A DNA stretch of 38,125 nucleotides from positions 1 through 38,125 of the forward strand of contig NZ_JBQCJW010000037.1 of assembly GCF_051967575.1 (NCBI RefSeq), written 5' to 3'. The number at the start of each line of letters is the position of its first letter. Position 1 is the first letter of the stretch. The notes below the pieces were generated by a model, which saw only the letters and a list, made by a program, of their open reading frames with translations, made no database searches and was not told the DNA's origin. The position numbers and the translations under genes were made by a program. Of the stretch, positions 23,656-32,510 are shown piece after piece. This DNA is from Solibacillus silvestris_B. GTDB taxonomy: Bacteria > Bacillota > Bacilli > Bacillales_A > Planococcaceae.

Positions 23656-24486
23656 ATGTTGAAAAAAACATTTTACTTCATTGGGCTAACAATTCTAATG
23701 GCATTGCTTACAGCTTGCAGCGAGGAAGATTTCTCTGGGACAAGCCGAGGCGGCGAAAATTTAGTGACAATTTCAGGTTCGACATCGGTAGGACCTTTAG
23801 CAGAGAAATTGGCAATGAAATATGAAGAAACAGCAGAAGTTAAAATCGAAATCAACCAGATCGGTTCGTCGGCAGGCATTACGAATGCGATGAATGGCGT
23901 ATCGCAAATTGGCATGTCGTCACGAGATTTAAAACAGGAAGAAATCGATTCTGGCATCGAGGAATTAGCAATTGCCTATGATGGCATTGTTGTCGTTGCA
24001 CACCCGTCGAATCCAGTAAAAGATTTAACGATGGAACAAGTGAAGCAAATTTTCACGGGCGAAATCACTAATTGGAAAGAAGTTGGCGGGAAAGATATGG
24101 AAATCGTTGTTGTTTCGCGTGAGGATGGGTCAGGTTCCCGCGATGCCTTCCAGGAAATCGTCGGCTATGAATCAGGACAATTGATCCGTAATGCTATTGT
24201 TGCAAGCGGGAACGGAAACATTAAAACAACGGTGGCAACGAACAAACATGCAGTAGGGTTTATATCATTCGAATATATTGATGAAACGGTTTCAGCTATG
24301 GACATTAACGGCGTGAAAGCAGAAGCGGGCAATGTATTGGATGGCAATTATGAATTATCCCGCCCATTTGTATTCGTCTATAAAGATGATGCTCCAGAAG
24401 CGGCAATGAGGTTTATGGAATTCATTTTAAGCGGGGAAGGACAAGAAATTGTGGAGGCTGCCGGGGCAATTCCATTAACGAAATAA
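23656..24486 (+). CDS. pstS: Phosphate ABC transporter substrate-binding lipoprotein PstS
   Basis: Extracellular phosphate-binding lipoprotein of the high-affinity Pst importer. Residues 1-20 form a lipoprotein signal and LLTAC is the lipobox, with Cys21 as the lipidation site. The binding fold shows VTISGSTSVGPLAEKLA, IGMSSRDLK and SREDGSGSRDAF, where the Ser/Thr, Arg and Asp residues contact phosphate in PstS proteins. The 276 residues are a normal length. GGGGGATTGA lies upstream of the ATG. First gene of pstSCAB-phoU, behind a Pho box. Confidence 0.95.
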   Translation: MLKKTFYFIGLTILMALLTACSEEDFSGTSRGGENLVTISGSTSVGPLAEKLAMKYEETAEVKIEINQIGSSAGITNAMNGVSQIGMSSRDLKQEEIDSGIEELAIAYDGIVVVAHPSNPVKDLTMEQVKQIFTGEITNWKEVGGKDMEIVVVSREDGSGSRDAFQEIVGYESGQLIRNAIVASGNGNIKTTVATNKHAVGFISFEYIDETVSAMDINGVKAEAGNVLDGNYELSRPFVFVYKDDAPEAAMRFMEFILSGEGQEIVEAAGAIPLTK

Positions 24487-24507
24487 TGAATGCTGGAGGA
24501 AAAATTT

Positions 24508-25422
24508 GTGAGTACACCAAACAAAAACGAACTAGAACAGCAAATTAGCAAAGGCAATAAACGAAAATACTTTTTGGAAAGCTTATCATCGAAAATTTTC
24601 TTAGCATGTGCGCTTCTCTCGGTTGTCAGCTTACTATTAATTGTCGGATTCGTATTTTATAAAGGAGCAAACCCGTTCATTACAGGCGGCTACAGCTTCA
24701 TTGACTTCATCTTCGGGAGTGACTGGGTGCCGTCTGAAGATAAATTCGGTATTTTCCCTATGATTGTCGCATCTGTATACGCAACGATCGGAGCACTAGT
24801 TATTGGGGTGCCAATCGGATTGCTGACAGCGATTTTCTTGGCGGAAATTGCGCCGAAATCCGTCGCAAAAATCGTGTCTCCGGCAATTCAGCTGTTGGCC
24901 GGGATTCCGTCCGTATTATACGGGGTATTCGGTTTGGCGATTATCGTACCATTTTTGCAAAATAATCTAGGGTTGGCACGCGGGCAAAGTCTGATCGCCG
25001 TTATTTTAGTACTGGCGATTATGATGCTGCCAACAATTGTAACCGTAGCGGAAACAGCCATTCGCGCTGTGCCGAAAACATACCGTGAAGGGTCGCTCGC
25101 CTTAGGGGTTTCCCAAATCGGGACAATCTTTAAAGTAGTTGTACCAGCGGCAAAATCGGGCATTATGACCGCTGTCATACTTGGCTTAGGACGCGCTTTA
25201 GGCGAAACAATGGCTGTCATTTTAGTCGCAGGGAACTCTTTGATTATCCCGACAAGTCTGACAGATAGTATCCGTCCATTGACGACAAACATCGCACTTG
25301 AAATGGGCTATGCAGCAGGGACACATCAGGAAATGCTATTTGCAACAGGGATTGTGCTATTTTCATTCATCTTGATTTTAAACTTTGTATTAGCACGCAT
25401 TACAGCGAAGGGAGCTCAGTAA
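24508..25422 (+). CDS. pstC: Phosphate ABC transporter permease PstC
   Basis: One of two membrane permeases of the Pst importer, 304 residues with six predicted membrane segments (from about residue 25). The ABC permease EAA loop is visible as TYREGSLALGVSQIGT before the last segments. GTG 24508 is chosen because CTGGAGGAAA lies upstream; ATG 24490 precedes that site. One base separates its stop from pstA, so the two permeases are translated as a coupled pair. Confidence 0.94.
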   Translation: MSTPNKNELEQQISKGNKRKYFLESLSSKIFLACALLSVVSLLLIVGFVFYKGANPFITGGYSFIDFIFGSDWVPSEDKFGIFPMIVASVYATIGALVIGVPIGLLTAIFLAEIAPKSVAKIVSPAIQLLAGIPSVLYGVFGLAIIVPFLQNNLGLARGQSLIAVILVLAIMMLPTIVTVAETAIRAVPKTYREGSLALGVSQIGTIFKVVVPAAKSGIMTAVILGLGRALGETMAVILVAGNSLIIPTSLTDSIRPLTTNIALEMGYAAGTHQEMLFATGIVLFSFILILNFVLARITAKGAQ

Positions 25423-25423
25423 C

Positions 25424-26248
25424 ATGCGACAATTTAAAGATAATATGCTTCGCGGCTTACTTTGGGGTTCCGCATTCGTATCGGTAGCCGTATTAGTTGT
25501 AATCGTAGGCTATATTTTCTATAAAGGGTTTTCTTATATCAGTCTCGACTTTATATTCGGTGATTATTCGCCAACAGGTGGCGGCGGGATTTTCCCGATG
25601 ATCGTCACAACAATTTTAACGATTGTCATTTCACTTTTAATCGCAACGCCAATCGGAATTTTAGCAGCTGTTTACTTACACGAATATGCAAAACAAGGAC
25701 GTCTTGTACGCATCATTCGCTATGCGACAGAAAGTTTAACAGGAATTCCATCAATTATATTTGGTTTATTCGGTGCCGTATTCTTCGTAGTGATTTTAAA
25801 GTTGGGGATGTCGATTATCGCTGCATCATTAACATTAACAATTATCGTATTACCGGTCATTATCCGTACGACAGAAGAAGCATTGAAAACAGTGCCGGCA
25901 ACATATCGTGAAGGTTCGCTGGCATTAGGAACTACAAAATTACAAACACTAATTAAAGTTATTCTGCCAAGTGCAATGCCGGGAATTTTATCAGGGATCA
26001 TTTTATCAATCGGCCGTATCGTCGGGGAATCGGCAGCGATTTTCTTGACTGCAGGGACAGTGGCGGCAATGCCATCAAGTATTTTCTCGTCTGCACGTAC
26101 ATTGACGGTCCATTCGTATTTAGTGACACAAGAGGCTGGGGATATCGGGCTTGCTGCAGCGATCGGCATCGTATTAATCATCATTATTTTAGTGCTGAAC
26201 TTATCGGCAACATATATTTCGAAAAAATTAAACAAAGCAGACTATTAA
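25424..26248 (+). CDS. pstA: Phosphate ABC transporter permease PstA
   Basis: Second permease of the phosphate importer, 274 residues, with the paired EAA motif TYREGSLALGTTKLQT and six membrane segments. The arrangement GGGIFPMIVTTILTIVIS near the N terminus parallels PstC. A GGGAGC ribosome binding site lies in the end of pstC. pstB follows after 16 bases. Confidence 0.94.
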   Translation: MRQFKDNMLRGLLWGSAFVSVAVLVVIVGYIFYKGFSYISLDFIFGDYSPTGGGGIFPMIVTTILTIVISLLIATPIGILAAVYLHEYAKQGRLVRIIRYATESLTGIPSIIFGLFGAVFFVVILKLGMSIIAASLTLTIIVLPVIIRTTEEALKTVPATYREGSLALGTTKLQTLIKVILPSAMPGILSGIILSIGRIVGESAAIFLTAGTVAAMPSSIFSSARTLTVHSYLVTQEAGDIGLAAAIGIVLIIIILVLNLSATYISKKLNKADY

Positions 26249-26264
26249 AAGGAGCTAATTCTAC

Positions 26265-27077
26265 ATGACTATGATCGTATCGGAATCGACAATTTTCAAT
26301 GCAACGACGACTGCAATGGACAGTTTCGCAACGAAAATCCAGGTGAACGACTTAAACTTATTTTATGGTGAAAAACAGGCGTTGTTTAATGTGAATTTGG
26401 ATATTAAAGAAAAGGAAGTAACAGCGTTAATCGGGCCTTCAGGATGCGGGAAATCGACTTTCCTGCGTACATTGAACCGTATGAATGACTTAATCGATGG
26501 TGTGCGTGTGATCGGAAACATCCATATAGACGGCGAAAATGTGTATGAATCCAATGATGTTATTAAACTGCGTACAAAGGTCGGGATGGTGTTTCAAAAA
26601 TCGAATCTGTTCCCGATGAGCATTTATGACAATGTCGCATATGGCCCCCGCATGCAAGGGATTAAAAATAAGAAAACCTTGAATGAAATTGTGGAGGAAT
26701 CTCTTCGTGGAGCAGCGATTTGGGATGAGGTGAAAGACCGCTTAAAATCATCGGCTTTAGGTCTTTCCGGTGGTCAGCAGCAACGGATTTGTATCGCGCG
26801 TGCAATTGCAATGAAACCGGACGTTATTTTAATGGATGAACCCACTTCCGCACTTGACCCGATTTCTACATTAAAAGTAGAAGAACTGATTACACAAATG
26901 AAAAAAGACTATACAATTGTCATTGTAACGCACAACATGCAACAAGCAGCTCGCATAAGCGATAAGACGGCTTTCTTCCTAAACGGGGAAGTCATCGAAT
27001 ATGATGAGACAAATGTTATTTTTTCAACACCAAAAGACGGGCGTACAGAAGACTATGTAACAGGACGATTCGGATAA
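26265..27077 (+). CDS. pstB: Phosphate ABC transporter ATP-binding protein PstB
   Basis: Cytoplasmic ATPase that drives phosphate import through PstCA. Complete ABC signature: Walker A GPSGCGKST, Q-loop VFQKSNLFP, signature LSGGQQQR, Walker B VILMDEPTSALDP and switch His in VTHNMQQA. The 270 residues include an N-terminal extension of about 20 residues. AAAAGGAG lies upstream of ATG 26265. phoU follows after 15 bases. Confidence 0.96.
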   Translation: MTMIVSESTIFNATTTAMDSFATKIQVNDLNLFYGEKQALFNVNLDIKEKEVTALIGPSGCGKSTFLRTLNRMNDLIDGVRVIGNIHIDGENVYESNDVIKLRTKVGMVFQKSNLFPMSIYDNVAYGPRMQGIKNKKTLNEIVEESLRGAAIWDEVKDRLKSSALGLSGGQQQRICIARAIAMKPDVILMDEPTSALDPISTLKVEELITQMKKDYTIVIVTHNMQQAARISDKTAFFLNGEVIEYDETNVIFSTPKDGRTEDYVTGRFG

Positions 27078-27092
27078 TAGGGGGAGTTACGG

Positions 27093-27746
27093 ATGATTCG
27101 CGAAAATTTTGAAAAGAATATGCTTGAACTGCAAAATAAAATGGGTGAAATGGTCAATATGACGGTTATTGCGATGGAGAAAGCATTTAAAGCCCTTCAG
27201 GAGCAGGATATGGTATTGGCGCTAGCCGTAATTGAAGAAGATAGTTATATTGATGAATTGGAAAATGAGATTAATCAGATGGCAATTTGGCTGATGGCAA
27301 AAGAACAGCCTGTCGCCCGTGATTTGCGCCGCATTGTCAGCATGATTAAAATGTCATCGGATATTGAGCGTATTGCGGATTTTGCAGTAAACACAGCTAA
27401 GGCGACGATTCGAATAAGCAAAGCTGAGACCATTCTAGCGAAAACATCCTTAGTCGAAATGAAAAATGTTTCGATGGACATGCTGAAAAAATCGATGACA
27501 GCGTTCATTGAAGAGGATATCGCCCTCGCAAAAGCAGTTGGTGAACTGGACGATATGGTTGATGAAAAAAATCATCAAAACTATGTTGTTTTAACAGAAT
27601 ATTTACAGGAGAATCCGCATGATACAGAGCAGGCGGTTCAATTGCTTTTCATCAACCGTTTTGTAGAACGGACGGCAGACCATATTACGAATATGGCTGA
27701 ATCAACAGCCTACTTTATTAAAGGGCAGTTATTCGACTTAAATTAA
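27093..27746 (+). CDS. phoU: Phosphate signalling protein PhoU
   Basis: Cytoplasmic regulator that links Pst transporter activity to phosphate signalling. The 217 residues form two three-helix PhoU repeats, each with an acidic metal-binding motif (EEDSYIDELENEIN near residue 50 and VGELDDMVDEKNH near residue 150), plus SSDIERIADFAVN and FVERTADHITN. GGGGGAGTT lies upstream. Last of the pst genes, 22 bases before a response regulator gene. Confidence 0.93.
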   Translation: MIRENFEKNMLELQNKMGEMVNMTVIAMEKAFKALQEQDMVLALAVIEEDSYIDELENEINQMAIWLMAKEQPVARDLRRIVSMIKMSSDIERIADFAVNTAKATIRISKAETILAKTSLVEMKNVSMDMLKKSMTAFIEEDIALAKAVGELDDMVDEKNHQNYVVLTEYLQENPHDTEQAVQLLFINRFVERTADHITNMAESTAYFIKGQLFDLN

Positions 27747-27768
27747 TTCGAGAAGCGGGGAATCATTA

Positions 27769-28479
27769 ATGACGAAAAAAATACTAGTCGTTGAAGATGA
27801 CGAAAATTTAATGAATTTACTGCATATTTATTTAGTGAAGGATAATTATGAAGTGCATTGTGTTCAAAATGGCAAGGATGCACTGGAAGCCATTCAAACA
27901 TTTAAGCCGGATGCGATTTTGCTTGATTGGATGCTGCCGGACATCGAAGGAATCGAAATTTGCCGCCGAATCCGCTTCGAGCATGATTTCCCGATTATAA
28001 TGATGAGTGCTCGAACGGATGAGCTTGATATTGTGCTAGCTTTGGAAATGGGGGCGACGGAATATATTCGCAAGCCATTTGGATTCCGCGAAATGCTTAC
28101 ACGTTTGCGCATCCATTTAAAGCGCTATGAAAAAGAGGTGCAGCAGAAAGAGCGGGTGTCGGAACTGTTGCTCGGCCCTTTTCGAGTCGATTTAGTATCG
28201 TTTAAAGTGTATAAAGAAAATATTGAAATTCCACTGACGAAGCGTGAATTTAAGTTGCTCCTCCATTTGCTGGAGCAGCCCGGCAATATAAAATCACGGG
28301 AGGAAATCATTGATATATTGGACTTTACAAAAGGTGATCGCCGTACAGTGGATGTACATATTCGTAGACTTCGCGAAAAAATTGAAGATCAGCCAAGCTC
28401 TCCGAAGTGGATTAAAACGAAAAGCGGCATTGGATATTATTTTAATTATCCGGCACAGGAAGTCTCTTACACGCAGTAG
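27769..28479 (+). CDS. OmpR/PhoB-family response regulator without adjacent kinase
   Basis: A 236-residue two-component regulator. The receiver domain has the acidic pocket (VVEDDE), the phosphorylation site Asp53 (ILLDWMLP), Ser80 and Lys102 (RKPF). The C-terminal winged helix shows LTKREFKLLLHLLEQ, REEIIDI, RTVDVHIRRLREKI and KSGIGYYF. It is co-directional with phoU (22-base gap) and terminates at once, so no histidine kinase is encoded with it. Its place suggests control of phosphate genes, but another PhoPR pair may exist elsewhere. GAAGCGGGG serves as ribosome binding site. Confidence 0.9.
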   Translation: MTKKILVVEDDENLMNLLHIYLVKDNYEVHCVQNGKDALEAIQTFKPDAILLDWMLPDIEGIEICRRIRFEHDFPIIMMSARTDELDIVLALEMGATEYIRKPFGFREMLTRLRIHLKRYEKEVQQKERVSELLLGPFRVDLVSFKVYKENIEIPLTKREFKLLLHLLEQPGNIKSREEIIDILDFTKGDRRTVDVHIRRLREKIEDQPSSPKWIKTKSGIGYYFNYPAQEVSYTQ

Positions 28480-28492
28480 GAGGCTTTTTTCT
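28460..28492 (+). terminator. Terminator of the pst-phoU-regulator operon
   Basis: AAGTCTC pairs with GAGGCTT (one G-U), followed by TTTTTT. It overlaps the end of the response regulator gene, as compact operons often show. Confidence 0.75.
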
Positions 28493-28541
28493 CTAACTTG
28501 AAAATAGTAAGCAAATTTAAATAGAAAATTGCACCATTTCT

Positions 28542-28571
28542 TTTACAAATAAGGAGCGTTCGACTTATACT
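28542..28571 (+). promoter_or_regulatory. SigA promoter of the small basic protein gene
   Basis: TTTACA (28542-28547), an 18-base spacer and TATACT (28566-28571), about 33 bases before the start codon. Confidence 0.6.
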
Positions 28572-28603
28572 TAATTAAATAGATAAAAAGAGGAGGAATG
28601 CAG

Positions 28604-28786
28604 ATGTCTGAACAAACAGAGAAAAAGAAATTAAGCTTGCAGGAACTTGTAAAGCAACAGCTTGAAGCGAAAAAAAATAATGCAAGCGGCAACAAAAACA
28701 ATTTAAAAGGTGACACGTCAACGAAAAAAATGAAGAGCCAGCAAACGAAGAAAACGAGCAATACCCGTCGCAAAATGGGCGTGTAA
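28604..28786 (+). CDS. Small Lys-rich basic protein, function unknown
   Basis: A 60-residue protein with about a quarter Lys, an amphipathic N-terminal helix (KKLSLQELVKQQLEAKKN) and a disordered Asn/Lys/Thr-rich tail ending TRRKMGV. It has its own promoter, a GAGGAGG ribosome binding site eight bases before ATG 28604, and a strong terminator, so it is very likely expressed. The composition suggests nucleic-acid or ribosome binding, which is only inference. I do not recognise the family. Confidence 0.7.
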   Translation: MSEQTEKKKLSLQELVKQQLEAKKNNASGNKNNLKGDTSTKKMKSQQTKKTSNTRRKMGV

Positions 28787-28791
28787 CGGCG

Positions 28792-28830
28792 AAAACCCGA
28801 GCAAACAATACTTGCTCGGGTTTTTGTTTT
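28792..28830 (+). terminator. Terminator of the small basic protein gene
   Basis: AAAACCCGAGCAA pairs with TTGCTCGGGTTTT around a short loop, then TTTTT. Confidence 0.92.
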
Positions 28831-28885
28831 ATTTTGGTGATTCCAAATGTTCGCTCAATCGTCTTTATGGGAGAAGGAGGCTGAT

Positions 28886-29365
28886 ATGTTGAGACGGGAA
28901 GTTTTTGACGCGCATTACGACGCTGTTTATAAATACATACGCTATTTAACGAATGATACAGATTTAACCCATGATCTGCTGCAAGAGACCTTTTACCGCT
29001 TTTATCAAAAAAATTATACTGAACATGAACGGACATACTTATTAAAAATTGCAAGAAATCTTGTATACGACCATTATCGAAGGAAAAAGATTATTGGCTT
29101 TTTCCAAATGAAAACTGAACCAGTGGCAGTGGATGATTTGCCGGAAGTAGTGGTGGAGCGAAATGATGTCAATGAAAAACTGTATACCGCACTTCAGCAA
29201 ATTAAATGGAATTACCGTGAAGTGATTGTGCTGCGTTACATAGAAGAATATTCGGTAAAGGAAACAGCGATGATTTTAAGCTGCAGTGAAGTCAAAGTGA
29301 AAAATAATACGGCGCGCGGTTTGAAGGCATTACGGGAACTGTTAGGAGGGGAAGAGGATGTTTGA
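28886..29365 (+). CDS. ECF-family RNA polymerase sigma factor
   Basis: A 159-residue extracytoplasmic-function sigma factor. Region 2 is visible as YDAVYKYIRYLTNDTDLTHD followed by LLQETFYRFYQ, and region 4 as YREVIVLRYIEEYSVKETAMI with an HTH ending KVKNNTARGLKAL. ATG 28886 is chosen because GAAGGAGG is upstream; an ATG at 28847 would precede it. The stop overlaps the next gene by eight bases, the usual layout of an ECF sigma factor and its membrane anti-sigma factor. The inducing signal is unknown. Confidence 0.9.
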   Translation: MLRREVFDAHYDAVYKYIRYLTNDTDLTHDLLQETFYRFYQKNYTEHERTYLLKIARNLVYDHYRRKKIIGFFQMKTEPVAVDDLPEVVVERNDVNEKLYTALQQIKWNYREVIVLRYIEEYSVKETAMILSCSEVKVKNNTARGLKALRELLGGEEDV

Positions 29366-30245
29366 CAACGAAAAGTTCAGTCAGCTTAAAAAGATTCAAG
29401 TCAATCGTGAAAAAAAGGAAGAGGACTTCACTAAGATTCAGCAACGCCTCGATTCTAAACCTTTTCACTGGCAAATCCCGGCAGCAATTATAGCGATTGC
29501 GTGCATTACGTTGTTTTTAGCTGGTACCTTTCCAGCACAAAAGCTTAATACTTCAGTCGATTTGAATAAGACAGCTGTGCAGGTCGTTTATTATATAGAG
29601 GGTGAAGGCGACCCTAGTACTTCGCTGCGGGCTGGAGTGAAAAAGGTGAAAAATGAAGAGACATTGCTGGCTATCGAGGGAGTATTGAAACAAATGCAGC
29701 CGGAAACGATAGGCTTGGATGAAGCGCTCATTTATCAAAGTTATCGCATAAAATTTGAAAATAATACTGTGTTGCGGCTTCAACAATACTGGGATTACAA
29801 TCAAAGCTATTTTAAAGATTTAGATACAGGGCAAGTATACTCACTAAGTGAAAATCCGCTGCACAATATAATTAGTCAGTATGAAACAGACAATAAAAAA
29901 AGGCAATTAACTATCAGTGTTGTGTTCTTTGCAATAGCATTTTTCGTAAATGGTCGGCTTGGGAAAAAGTTGCGAGATCCCTACGATCCGAAACGGAAAA
30001 TCCCAATGCATTCAACCCATTGGCAAAGTGTTGTTGAAATACTTTCCTTTTTAATTCTGATTATGATGATTTTATTTCCGCAAATTCATCTATTCGCAGT
30101 CATTGCGATGTTGCTGTTATCCGCGCTCATAAATATTGTATTAGAAGCAAGGCATGACAACAATAAATGGCGGATGTTGCAATTTCTGATGAGCAAACTA
30201 ATGATAGGTATCTATTTATATATAGTTTTATGGAAACTCCTATAA
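29358..30245 (+). CDS. Membrane protein, probable anti-sigma factor of the adjacent ECF sigma
   Basis: A 295-residue protein with a charged cytosolic N terminus (about 35 residues, KKIQVNREKKEED), one membrane segment (about 37-57), an external domain of about 125 residues, then several further membrane segments (about 186-200, 225-262, 272-293). The N-terminal layout and the eight-base overlap with the sigma gene fit an anti-sigma factor, but no classical zinc-binding HxxxCxxC motif is present. The external part contains GEGDPSTSLRAG, a GC-richer stretch unlike its surroundings. The extra C-terminal membrane segments are unusual. The start has GGAGGGG upstream. Confidence 0.7.
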   Translation: MFDNEKFSQLKKIQVNREKKEEDFTKIQQRLDSKPFHWQIPAAIIAIACITLFLAGTFPAQKLNTSVDLNKTAVQVVYYIEGEGDPSTSLRAGVKKVKNEETLLAIEGVLKQMQPETIGLDEALIYQSYRIKFENNTVLRLQQYWDYNQSYFKDLDTGQVYSLSENPLHNIISQYETDNKKRQLTISVVFFAIAFFVNGRLGKKLRDPYDPKRKIPMHSTHWQSVVEILSFLILIMMILFPQIHLFAVIAMLLLSALINIVLEARHDNNKWRMLQFLMSKLMIGIYLYIVLWKLL

Positions 30246-30296
30246 GTCATTGCTATTGGCGAAAAAGTAAATGCATGCGCAACCTTTCAGAAAACT

Positions 30297-30325
30297 TTGA
30301 CAACTATTACTATCCCCCGTACGAT
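30297..30325 (+). promoter_or_regulatory. SigA promoter of the kyn operon
   Basis: A perfect TTGACA (30297-30302), a 17-base spacer and TACGAT (30320-30325), about 30 bases ahead of kynU. Confidence 0.75.
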
Positions 30326-30354
30326 ATTAATAAGTTACTAGAAGGGGTGGGCAC

Positions 30355-31614
30355 ATGACGACGATTGATAAGGCAAAACAGCTCGATGCTATGGATGCAC
30401 TGCGCAAATACGCAAATGAATTTTATAAAAAGGAAGGACAAATTTATTTGGACGGCAATTCGCTCGGGTTGCTGTCAAAGCGAGCGGAACAGTCGGTGCA
30501 TGCATTGCTTAACTCATGGAGAGATTATGGGATTGACGGATGGACAAATGGGGAGCATCCTTGGTTTTACCTTTCTGAAAAACTGGCGGCATTGTGCGCA
30601 CCTTTAATCGGGGCAAAATGCGAGGAGGTCATTCTAACAGGCTCGACAACAACGAACTTGCATCAGTTGTTGGCGTCCTTTTTCAAACCGACTCCGGCAC
30701 GCTATAAAATTTTGGCCGATGAACTGAACTTCCCATCAGACTTGTATGCAATTGCCAGTCAAATTGCTTTGCACAATTTGCCGGAAAGCAGCATGAAGCT
30801 CGTGAAAAGTGAAGATGGTCAAACAATTGCACCAGCAGCAATTGTTGAGGCGATGACCGAGGATGTGGCGGTCGCAATTTTACCAGCTGTATTATACCGG
30901 AGTGGCCAAGTGCTGGATTTACAAGTAATAACGAAAGCTGCCCATGAACGCGGAATACTTGTCGGCTTTGATTTATGTCATTCGATCGGGGCCATTCCGC
31001 ATCATCTTCATGAAATAGGGACGGATTTTGCATTCTGGTGCAATTATAAGCATTTAAACGGGGGCCCAGGGTCTGTTGCAGGCTTGTTTGTCCATGAAAG
31101 GCATTTCGGAACGGCACCCGGGCTCGCTGGCTGGTTTGGCTCTGCGAAAGACAAACAATTTGATTTAAAAATAGAGATTACCGCTGCCGCGCATACAGGT
31201 GCTTATCAAATAGGAACACCGCATATATTAAGCCTGGCACCGATTGAAGGGGCACTTTCACTGTTTGCCGAAGTCGGGATCGAAGCAGTTCGCGAAAAAT
31301 CGCTCGCTCTGACACAATTTATGATGGATTGCATCGAGCAAGAAGTCCCGAATACATTTACATTCGGCAACCCGCTTGATGACACACGTGGCGGGCATCT
31401 GTTTTTAGTGCATGAGGAGGCGGCACGTATTTGCAAAACTTTAAAGGACTATGGGGTTGTCCCAGATTTCCGCGCACCGAATGGCATTCGCCTGGCACCT
31501 GTCGCATTATACAATTCTTTTGAAGAAGTGTGGCACTCTGTTCAAATTTTAAAAGACATTATCGCGAATAAAACTTATGAGAAATACGAAAATAAACGAG
31601 ACATCATTGCATAA
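30355..31614 (+). CDS. kynU: Kynureninase
   Basis: PLP enzyme that splits kynurenine into anthranilate and alanine. The 419-residue sequence opens with FYKKEGQIYLDGNSLGLL, has the phosphate-binding ILTGSTTTNLHQLLASF, FDLCHSIGAIPHHL with the PLP-facing Asp, and the Schiff-base Lys232 in WCNYKHLNGGPG. It ends with PDFRAPNGIRLAPVALYN. AAGGGGTG lies upstream of the ATG. First gene of a four-gene operon for tryptophan degradation to anthranilate. Confidence 0.96.
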   Translation: MTTIDKAKQLDAMDALRKYANEFYKKEGQIYLDGNSLGLLSKRAEQSVHALLNSWRDYGIDGWTNGEHPWFYLSEKLAALCAPLIGAKCEEVILTGSTTTNLHQLLASFFKPTPARYKILADELNFPSDLYAIASQIALHNLPESSMKLVKSEDGQTIAPAAIVEAMTEDVAVAILPAVLYRSGQVLDLQVITKAAHERGILVGFDLCHSIGAIPHHLHEIGTDFAFWCNYKHLNGGPGSVAGLFVHERHFGTAPGLAGWFGSAKDKQFDLKIEITAAAHTGAYQIGTPHILSLAPIEGALSLFAEVGIEAVREKSLALTQFMMDCIEQEVPNTFTFGNPLDDTRGGHLFLVHEEAARICKTLKDYGVVPDFRAPNGIRLAPVALYNSFEEVWHSVQILKDIIANKTYEKYENKRDIIA

Positions 31615-31625
31615 GGAGTGATTCG

Positions 31626-32483
31626 ATGGAGAAGAGGTCGATTTCGGATTTAAAGAACAAGCTGAAGGAGGAAAACGGCATTCATACTGATTTTCGGGAA
31701 GAGATGACGTATGGGGATTATTTGAATTTAAATGCTATTTTAAACAATCAAAACCGTCTATCCGATCATCACGATGAAATGCTTTTCATAATTATTCATC
31801 AAGTGAGCGAACTTTGGATGAAGCTCATTATTCATGAAATGCAAGGTGCGATCAGTGCGATTGAACGAGGAGAAATGCAGCCTGCGTTTAAAATGCTTGC
31901 ACGTGTCTCGAAAATCCAAGTGCAGATTATTCAGGCATGGGACGTATTGGCAACGATGACTCCGGCGGAATATTTGCAGTTCCGCAATGATTTAGGAAAA
32001 GCTTCAGGTTTCCAGAGCTATCAATATCGTTTAATAGAATTCACACTTGGCTATAAAACAGCGCATATATTAAAAATTTACGAAAAGGAACCCGACATTT
32101 TGGCTAAGCTAAAAGAGGCTTATAAAGCGCCAAGTATATATGATGTAGCGATTCAGGCATTGGCAAAGGCAGGATTGCCAATAAATGAAGCTTTGCTAAA
32201 ACGGGATTTTTCGGTAGTATATAGTGGTGACGATTCTGTTGCCGCTGCATGGAAAACCGTCTATGAAAATATCGACAAGTATTGGGACCTATACCAGCTC
32301 GGCGAAAAGCTGGTCGATATTGAAGATTCGTTGCAGCAATGGCGTTTCCGTCATATGAAAACGGTCGAGCGCATTATTGGCTTCAAATTGGGCACAGGCG
32401 GATCATCTGGGGTCAATTATTTGCGTAAAGTGCTCGATCATCGTTTTTTCCCGGAGCTTTGGGATTTACGAACAGCGTTATAG
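31626..32483 (+). CDS. kynA: Tryptophan 2,3-dioxygenase
   Basis: Heme dioxygenase opening the indole ring of tryptophan to N-formylkynurenine, first step of the pathway. The 285 residues carry YGDYLNLNAILNNQ, the active-site block MLFIIIHQVSELWMKLIIHE, GFQSYQYRLIEF, and the heme-ligand His in FRHMKTVERIIGFKLGTGGSSG. AAGGAGTGATTCG lies upstream. It begins 11 bases after kynU and is followed closely by a transporter. Confidence 0.96.
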   Translation: MEKRSISDLKNKLKEENGIHTDFREEMTYGDYLNLNAILNNQNRLSDHHDEMLFIIIHQVSELWMKLIIHEMQGAISAIERGEMQPAFKMLARVSKIQVQIIQAWDVLATMTPAEYLQFRNDLGKASGFQSYQYRLIEFTLGYKTAHILKIYEKEPDILAKLKEAYKAPSIYDVAIQALAKAGLPINEALLKRDFSVVYSGDDSVAAAWKTVYENIDKYWDLYQLGEKLVDIEDSLQQWRFRHMKTVERIIGFKLGTGGSSGVNYLRKVLDHRFFPELWDLRTAL

Positions 32484-32510
32484 TTTAGACAGATGAGTGG
32501 AGTGAGACAG

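Noticed and set aside
25720..26235. 171-residue minus-strand open frame inside pstA
   Set aside because: Shadow of pstA codon usage; no start signal, and composition is not protein-like.
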